Source of the DNA: Rhodococcus triatomae
GTDB lineage: Bacteria; Actinomycetota; Actinomycetes; Mycobacteriales; Mycobacteriaceae
NCBI RefSeq assembly: GCF_014217785.1
Contig: NZ_CP048814.1
Span: forward strand, 558,001 to 622,000
Direction of reading: 5' to 3'
Length of the DNA stretch: 64,000 nucleotides
This document shows positions 59,086 to 64,000 of this stretch, piece after piece (positions within the stretch are counted from its first letter, which is position 1; each line of letters starts with the position of its first letter). A program made the translations under genes and the position numbers. The notes beneath the pieces are model-generated. The model did not search any database and had not been told where the DNA came from. It was given only the letters and a program-made list of their open reading frames with translations.

Positions 59086-59580
59086 ATGGACGCCGTCACC
59101 ACGGCGGAGATCGCCGGCGCCTTCCGGAACAGCAGCCGAAGCAAGGTCCGATCGGTGACCTATCCCGCCGGCCTGGAGGCCACCGCCTGGGAGGAACTCG
59201 ACTTCCTGGGCTGGATCGACCCCAAGTCACCTCGCCGCGCCTACCTGGTCGCGCCGACCGGGAGCGGACTCGTCGCGATCGAGATGCGGGTTTCCGAGGG
59301 CGGCGGCGCCCGGGCATCGGCGTCGATGTGCACGCTCTGCCGGTCGGTGCACCGGCGCGGCGGCACCGCCCTGTTCAGCGCGACGAAGGTGGGGCCGGCC
59401 GGGAGGGCAGGCAACAGCGCCGGAACATACATCTGCACGGACCTGAACTGTTCGCTGTACGTACGCGGCATCCGCACCCTCCCGGGCACCCAGCCCGAGA
59501 AGTCGGTGCCGGTGCCGGACCGTATCGACGGTCTCGTACACCGGCTCACCAGCTTCCTGTCCGTGGTGGGAGCGGCGTGA
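59086..59580 (+). CDS. FBP-type zinc-finger protein
   Basis: 164 residues. C-terminal treble-clef-like part of the FBP family: Cys pair in MCTLCRSVHRRGG near residue 85 and the second pair in YICTDLNCSLYVRG near 125; these would hold one zinc. The N-terminal part (EELDFLGWIDPKSPRRAYLV) is typical. Function unclear: relatives of EF-G-binding/fibronectin-binding proteins, possibly ribosome-associated. ATG 59086 with AAGGATCAAAG upstream. Its stop overlaps a GTG opening the LuxR remnant. Confidence 0.82.
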   Translation: MDAVTTAEIAGAFRNSSRSKVRSVTYPAGLEATAWEELDFLGWIDPKSPRRAYLVAPTGSGLVAIEMRVSEGGGARASASMCTLCRSVHRRGGTALFSATKVGPAGRAGNSAGTYICTDLNCSLYVRGIRTLPGTQPEKSVPVPDRIDGLVHRLTSFLSVVGAA

Positions 59581-59707
59581 CTCACCCGCTCGCGGAAGAC
59601 ATCACGCACAAGACGGTGAAGACCCACGTCTCGTCGATCCCGGCGCGCGCAACCGCACCCATGCGGCGGTCCTGGCACTCGACGCGGGCCTCGTCGACGG
59701 ATCGTGA
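59577..59707 (+). pseudogene. Remnant of a LuxR/NarL-type helix-turn-helix
   Basis: LAEDITHKTVKTHVSSI (frame from 59589) is the recognition region of a LuxR HTH. Six bases on, the continuation appears in another frame: RNRTHAAVLALDAGLVDGS and a stop at 59705-59707. A short deletion where LAKLG would be expected explains the frame change. Receiver domain and the rest of the gene are missing. It has no promoter of its own. Confidence 0.75.
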
Positions 59708-59715
59708 GCGCGCCC

Positions 59716-60255
59716 TCACAGGTGCGGCGGGCTGATCCGGAACAGAAGCGTCTGCCCGCCGTACCAGGGATCGTCGTCGACGCCGAGTTCCTCGGCACCC
59801 AGCCGCCGAGCGAGTGCGGCGGACGGCTCGTTGTCCGGCCACATCCCGATCGTCAGTTCGTCCAGTCCGCCGTCGAAGGCACTGGCGATCATCGCCCGCG
59901 CGGCCTCCGTCGCGTACCCACGACCGGCAGCATCCGGGTGCAGGTGCCAGCCGGTCTCGTACTCGCCGACGAACCCGCCGTCGAGACGGTGCAGCCTGGT
60001 CACGTTCACGGCACCCACCACCGTGCCGATCTCGGCGACCTCGATGGCCAGGGTGCGCTGGTGCGGGTCGACGGCGTGCCGCTCGTGTGTGCGGTCGATC
60101 CATTCCTCGGCCTGGGCCAGGGTTTCCATCGGCACCCAGGGCGGGTTGCTCAGCCAGCGGATGACGTCGTAGATCGAGTGGATCGACAGGACGGTCGCCT
60201 CGTCGGCCACGGTGAAGGGACGCAGGATCAGGCGCTGGGTGCGGATCTCACACAT
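59716..60255 (-). CDS. RimJ/RimL-type GNAT N-acetyltransferase
   Basis: 179 residues. TQRLILRPFTVADEATVLSI at the N-terminus, GEYETGWHLHPDAAGRGYATEAARA near residue 105 (acetyl-CoA loop) and NEPSAALARRLGAEELG near 145. Acetylates an amino group on a protein or small molecule. Last gene of the operon with the hydroxyacid dehydrogenase, starting 3 nt after it. Confidence 0.88.
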   Translation of the reverse strand: MCEIRTQRLILRPFTVADEATVLSIHSIYDVIRWLSNPPWVPMETLAQAEEWIDRTHERHAVDPHQRTLAIEVAEIGTVVGAVNVTRLHRLDGGFVGEYETGWHLHPDAAGRGYATEAARAMIASAFDGGLDELTIGMWPDNEPSAALARRLGAEELGVDDDPWYGGQTLLFRISPPHL

Positions 60256-60258
60256 GGC

Positions 60259-61212
60259 TCAGGAGCTTACGTATCCTCGCTTCTTGTCCACCACGTTGTG
60301 TAGTTGCTCGCCGCTGCGATACCGCTCGGCGTTGTCGACGAACAGCTGGGCCAACCGATTTCGCCAGCCCACGGCGTCGCCGCTCATGTGCGGCGAGATC
60401 AGCACCGAGTCCAGCGCCCACAGTGGGGAGTCCACCGGCAGGGGCTCGGTGTCGAAGACGTCGAGGGCCGCACCGGCGATCCTCCCGGTCCGCAGCGCGT
60501 CCACCAGATCGTCGGTCACCACGAGTTCTCCGCGGCCGACGTTGACGAGCCGCGCGGTGGGCTTCATCGCGTCCAGAACGGTCGCGTCCACCATCGAATG
60601 GGTCTGTTCGGTGAGCGGGGCGACCAGGACGAGGTAGTCGGCCTCACCGATATAGTCGGGCAGTTCCTCGCTGAGCCGCACCTCGCCGAAGTCCGGGTCG
60701 TCGCTGCGGGCCCGCCGTCCGGCCCCACTGACGCGCATGTCGACCGCACGCAGCAGCCGGGCGATCTCCCGTCCGATCGCTCCGGTCCCGGCGACGACGA
60801 CGTGGGCGTCCGCGATCCGTTCGGTCTCGCGGTGGCGCCACTCGTGCTCGCGTTGCAGCTGTAGCGACGTGGGGACGTCCTTGGCGAACGCGAGGATCGC
60901 GCCGAGCACGAACTCGGCGATCGGCCGGTCGAAGATGCCGCGCGAGTTGGTGACGACGACGTCGGAGTCGACCAGATCGTCGAACAGCAGAGTGTCGACT
61001 CCTGCGGCGGCGACGTGCACCCACCGCAGCGAACCTGCGTGCGGCCAGGCCTCTTTCAGGGCATCCGAGAAGAAGTCCCAGACGAGCAGCACGTCGGCGC
61101 CGTCGAGCGCGTCGGCGAGCGTGTCCGCGGTCGCGTGCCGCACCTCGGCGAACTCCGCGACCTTGTCGAGCCCTTCCGGGCGGTTGTCGGCATGCAGTAC
61201 GACGACGATCAC
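60259..61212 (-). CDS. D-2-hydroxyacid dehydrogenase
   Basis: 317 residues. Reduces 2-oxoacids with NAD(P)H. Seen: VVVTNSRGIFDRPIAEFVLG near residue 85, NAD-binding VVAGTGAIGREIARLL (GxGxxG) near 140, the catalytic Arg in VNVGRGELV (about 225), Glu in DVFDTEPLP (about 254) and His in ISPHMSGDA (about 275). Close to the group with glyoxylate/hydroxypyruvate reductases. 4-nt overlap with gntR. Confidence 0.92.
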   Translation of the reverse strand: MIVVVLHADNRPEGLDKVAEFAEVRHATADTLADALDGADVLLVWDFFSDALKEAWPHAGSLRWVHVAAAGVDTLLFDDLVDSDVVVTNSRGIFDRPIAEFVLGAILAFAKDVPTSLQLQREHEWRHRETERIADAHVVVAGTGAIGREIARLLRAVDMRVSGAGRRARSDDPDFGEVRLSEELPDYIGEADYLVLVAPLTEQTHSMVDATVLDAMKPTARLVNVGRGELVVTDDLVDALRTGRIAGAALDVFDTEPLPVDSPLWALDSVLISPHMSGDAVGWRNRLAQLFVDNAERYRSGEQLHNVVDKKRGYVSS

Positions 61213-61907
61213 TGTCGATCCTCCCGCTGGGCGTCACGCCGAGCCATGAGCAGCGTGAGATCCTCCACGGCGGTGACCAGGTGGGTGTGGATGGCCTTCG
61301 CCAGATCGTCCCAGGAATCGCCGGCGAGCCGGTCGACCAGGCGCTGATGTTCCTCGGTCAGCGCACCGGGGCGATGGTAGGCATTCTCCAGATGCACCAT
61401 GCAGATCCGGGATTCGGCGGCGAGTGTCGAGTAGATCCGCGCCAGACGACTGTTTCCGGCCGCTTCCACCAGCGCGGTGTGGAATTCGAGATCCAGCTTC
61501 GCCAGCCGGGTCCAGTCTCCTGCCTCGATCAGCGGCGGCATCCGCGCGACGATCGCCGCCAGCCGGTCGACGGCGGATCCGCGCCGCTCGTCCGGGAACT
61601 CGAACACCGTCCGCGCTGCGGCCGTCTCCACTGCCTCCCGGGCAGCGTAGATCTCCGCGACGTCGTGGGCGGACAGTTCCACGACGAACACGCCGCGATT
61701 GCGGTGGCTCACCAGCAGCCCTTCCTGCGCGAGCCGTTGCAGTGCCTCGCGCACGGGGCCGCGGGAGATCTCCAGCTGCGCAGCGAGGTTCGCCTCGCTC
61801 AGCTGTTCGCCCGGCCCGTACGAGCCGTCGAGGATCCGCTCGCGGAGCTGATCGGCGATCACCACCGCCGTCTGCGGGGCGTTGAGGGGTGAGAGTGGTC
61901 GGTTCAT
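61209..61907 (-). CDS. GntR-family regulator with FCD domain
   Basis: 232 residues. HTH in QLSEANLAAQLEISRGPVREAL then RLAQEGLLVSHRNRGVFVV (residues about 35-75); FCD ligand domain behind, with the metal-ligand pattern DLEFHTALVEAAGN near 140 and EEHQRLVDRL, HTHLVTAVEDL. These bind small organic acids. Placed inside the operon of hydroxyacid and semialdehyde dehydrogenases, so it probably senses their substrate. FCD-GntR operators look like TTGT-NN-ACAA, as the sites at 55322 and 56667 do. Confidence 0.9.
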   Translation of the reverse strand: MNRPLSPLNAPQTAVVIADQLRERILDGSYGPGEQLSEANLAAQLEISRGPVREALQRLAQEGLLVSHRNRGVFVVELSAHDVAEIYAAREAVETAAARTVFEFPDERRGSAVDRLAAIVARMPPLIEAGDWTRLAKLDLEFHTALVEAAGNSRLARIYSTLAAESRICMVHLENAYHRPGALTEEHQRLVDRLAGDSWDDLAKAIHTHLVTAVEDLTLLMARRDAQREDRQ

Positions 61908-61909
61908 GC

Positions 61910-63373
61910 TCAGCCCTTCGGTATGGCGAGATACTTGTATTCGAGGAACTCGTCGATTCCGACGCGGCCGCCTTCACGGCCGAGACCGGATTGCTTGACA
62001 CCACCGAACGGGGCGGCCGGGTTGGAGACCAGCCCGGTGTTGAGGCCCACCATGCCGGCCTCGATGCGGTCGCTCAGCCGCCATGCGCGGTCGATGTCCT
62101 GGGTGAACAGGTACGCCACGAGGCCGGCGTCGGTGTCGTTGGCCGCGGCGATCGCCTCGTCCTCGTCGTCGAAGACGTGGACGGGGGCGACGGGGCCGAA
62201 GATCTCGGTGGCCGCCAGCTCGGCGTCGGCGGGCACGTCGGCGAGCACGGTGGGCCGATAGAAGTACCCGGTCTCCCCGGCCCGTTCGCCCCCGGTGACG
62301 ATCCGGGCGCCCTTCGCGACGGCGTCCGCCACGAGGCGCTCGACCTTCCCGAGACCGGCCGCGTCGATCAGCGGGCCGACATCGGTGCCGGGTGCGGTGC
62401 CGTCGCCGACGGTCAACGCCGACATACGTTCGGCGAGTTTGGTGGTGAACTCGTCGACGACGTCACGGTGCACGTAGAACCGGTTGGCCGCGGTGCACGC
62501 CTCGCCCATGTTCCGGAGCTTGGCCACCATCGCGCCGTCCACGGCCTTGTCCACGTCGGCGTCGGCACACACCAGGAACGGCGCATTTCCGCCGAGTTCC
62601 ATCGAGGTCCGCATCACCGTCTTCGCCGCCTGCCCGAGCAGGATCTTCCCGACGTTCGTGGAGCCGGTGAAACTGATCTTGCGCGCCTTTCCGCCTTCGA
62701 CCCACTCGGTGACCACCGCCGCCGCATCGGTGGTGGCGACGGTGTTGAGAACACCGTCCGGCAAGCCCGCCTCGCGGAGGACCTCGGTGAGCAACAGAGC
62801 CGTCAGCGGTGTCTGCGGGGCGGGCTTGAACACCATCGTGCACCCGGCCGCGACGGCGGGCCCGATCTTCCGGGTGCCCATCGCGAGCGGAAAGTTCCAC
62901 GGGGTGATGAGCACACACGGCCCGACCGGGGCGCGGCCGACGAGGATGCGGTTGCGGCCGTCGCCGGTGACGGTGGTGTCCCCGGCGATGCGGACAGCCT
63001 CCTCGGAGAACCAGCGCAGGAATTCGGCACCGTAGGCGACCTCGCCGCGGGCCTCGGCGAGCGGTTTGCCCATCTCGAGGGTCATCAGAGTGGCGAAGTC
63101 CTCGGTGCGGGCGATCACGAGTTCGTAGGCACGGCGCAGGATCTCGCTGCGCTCGCGGGGCGCGGTGCGGGCCCACTGGTCCTGGGCTGCCGCGGCGGCG
63201 TCGATCGCCCGGCGCGCGTCGTCGGCGGTGCCGTCGGCGACCGAGGCGAGGACGACGCCGGTGGCAGGGTTCTCGACGTCGAACGTCCGGGCACCGTCGC
63301 GCCAGCGGCCGTCGATGAAGAGACCGGTGGGTACGGCAGGGAGCGTGGCCGGCTGGAGTTCGGTGGTGGTCAT
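61910..63373 (-). CDS. NAD(P)-dependent succinate-semialdehyde dehydrogenase family
   Basis: 487 residues. Seen: PVGPCVLITPWNFPLAMGTR near residue 145, ISFTGSTNVGKIL, ELGGNAPFLV, the catalytic Cys in GEACTAANRFYVH (about 290) and the C-terminal GVKQSGLGREGGRVGIDEFL. GabD/SSADH type; glutarate semialdehyde is an alternative substrate. ATG 63373 with GGAGG upstream. 4-nt overlap with the Fe-S protein gene before it and 2 nt before gntR. Second SSADH-type gene in the window. Confidence 0.9.
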   Translation of the reverse strand: MTTTELQPATLPAVPTGLFIDGRWRDGARTFDVENPATGVVLASVADGTADDARRAIDAAAAAQDQWARTAPRERSEILRRAYELVIARTEDFATLMTLEMGKPLAEARGEVAYGAEFLRWFSEEAVRIAGDTTVTGDGRNRILVGRAPVGPCVLITPWNFPLAMGTRKIGPAVAAGCTMVFKPAPQTPLTALLLTEVLREAGLPDGVLNTVATTDAAAVVTEWVEGGKARKISFTGSTNVGKILLGQAAKTVMRTSMELGGNAPFLVCADADVDKAVDGAMVAKLRNMGEACTAANRFYVHRDVVDEFTTKLAERMSALTVGDGTAPGTDVGPLIDAAGLGKVERLVADAVAKGARIVTGGERAGETGYFYRPTVLADVPADAELAATEIFGPVAPVHVFDDEDEAIAAANDTDAGLVAYLFTQDIDRAWRLSDRIEAGMVGLNTGLVSNPAAPFGGVKQSGLGREGGRVGIDEFLEYKYLAIPKG

Positions 63374-64000
63374 CGGTATCCGCCTCCGTCGAGGGTCGAG
63401 GGTGTGGGTGGAGCGGGGTCGAGTATCTGCGCCAGGTGCAGCGAACTCCGCGTGGGGTCGAGCTGGCGTACCTGCATGTGGCAGGAGAAGCCGTCCGTCA
63501 GTACGGGTGCAGTGTCCGCGCGCAGAGCCGGGGCGAGTGCCTGTTCGGCGACCTTCATGCTCAACTCGTAATGATCCTTCTCGAATCCGAAGTTTCCGGC
63601 CACGCCGCAGCATCCGGTGGCCTCCCGCACCTGGGTGACGCCGACGGCGGCCAGCGCTTTGCGTTGAGTGGCCGCGCCGAACGCCGAGTATTCGTGGCAG
63701 TGGGTCTGCACGGTGACCGCGTCCGGCACCGCCGTGCGCGGCACCCAGCCGTCGGCAGCGAGGTGCACGACGTGGTCTGCGAAGCTGCGGACGCGAGCGG
63801 CGACGCGACGGGCGGAGTCGGTGTGCACGAGTTCGGGCAGATCCGTCCGGAACGCGGCGGCGCAACTCGGTTCCAGCACCACGATCGGCCGCTCGGTACC
63901 GTCGTCGAGAATCTGCGCCGCCGCGCGCAGGTGTGTGCGGGCGGTGTCGAGCTGCCCGGTGGAGATGTAGGTGAGCCCGCAGCACGCGTCGGCACGACAG
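63370..64000 (-). CDS. CCG-domain Fe-S oxidoreductase / FAD-linked oxidase C-terminus (partial)
   Basis: The C-terminal 210 codons; the start lies beyond the right edge. Two cysteine-rich CCG domains are visible: CRADACCGLTYISTGQL at the window edge with EPSCAAAF, and QTHCHEY...EATGCCGVAGNFGFEKDHY with SCHMQVRQL. Such domains form the Fe-S part of glycolate/D-lactate/2-hydroxyglutarate oxidases, often fused to a FAD domain. With the D-2-hydroxyacid dehydrogenase in the same operon it fits 2-hydroxyacid oxidation. Confidence 0.85.
   Translation of the reverse strand, partial: CRADACCGLTYISTGQLDTARTHLRAAAQILDDGTERPIVVLEPSCAAAFRTDLPELVHTDSARRVAARVRSFADHVVHLAADGWVPRTAVPDAVTVQTHCHEYSAFGAATQRKALAAVGVTQVREATGCCGVAGNFGFEKDHYELSMKVAEQALAPALRADTAPVLTDGFSCHMQVRQLDPTRSSLHLAQILDPAPPTPSTLDGGGYR

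Overview
High-GC actinobacterial chromosome, most likely Rhodococcus or a close mycolic-acid-containing relative. The evidence is the strong G/C third-position bias, frequent GTG starts with 4-nt overlaps, and typical mycolata genes: KstR-type operators, a DUF1214-SDR-sulfotransferase block, an EspG-type ESX chaperone, a UsfY-like protein, split transhydrogenase genes and IdeR-type iron boxes. I see no insertion sequence, prophage or CRISPR array.

Region 1 (1-8195): sulfate activation (cysD, cysNC and a cysQ whose product carries an extra C-terminal NTF2/SnoaL-like domain) lies back to back with a DUF1214-SDR-sulfotransferase operon. An iclR gene sits between them. Two nearly identical outward-facing promoters, each containing a KstR-type palindrome, bound iclR exactly and drive both arms. 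Together the genes can make PAPS, use it in a sulfotransferase reaction and remove the PAP by-product.

Region 2 (8196-17864): an iron-box-controlled DoxX-like membrane protein, a YeiH-type exporter preceded by a 44-codon ORF that looks like its detached first helix, a secreted lipase, tRNA-Cys, a MarR regulator and a five-gene valine catabolic operon (mmsA to echA).

Region 3 (17865-33165): a mycothiol-type DinB protein, a SWIM/SNF2 helicase pair, a TetR regulator, an iron-box ABC half-transporter pair, an exported HNH nuclease, a thioesterase, an aminoglycoside-phosphotransferase-like kinase, a membrane protein and the three-gene proton-translocating transhydrogenase.

Region 4 (33412-46997): small enzymes, a type-B carboxylesterase, a TPP riboswitch in front of tenA and a ThiXYZ-like importer, an HSL-type esterase, and an orphan ESX-like cassette (WXG-type protein, EspG, YbjN/TY-Chap protein). 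An isolated type-II lumazine synthase follows.

Region 5 (47039-55239): an Mrr-like membrane protein, a flavoprotein/ferredoxin pair resembling APS reductase, a PPOX-fold protein, NDH-2, a GabD1-like dehydrogenase, UsfY with a SigF-type promoter, and an amidase.

Region 6 (55322-64000): two maleate-isomerase-like genes and a DUF3830 gene share an identical 13-bp operator. Next comes an Erm rRNA methyltransferase gene preceded by a leaderless 18-codon leader ORF (RIR motif, four Cys codons) and alternative hairpins, i.e. a probable macrolide-responsive attenuator. Then GNAT, an FBP-type zinc protein, a broken LuxR fragment, and an operon of hydroxyacid dehydrogenase, GntR, semialdehyde dehydrogenase and Fe-S oxidoreductase that runs off the right edge.
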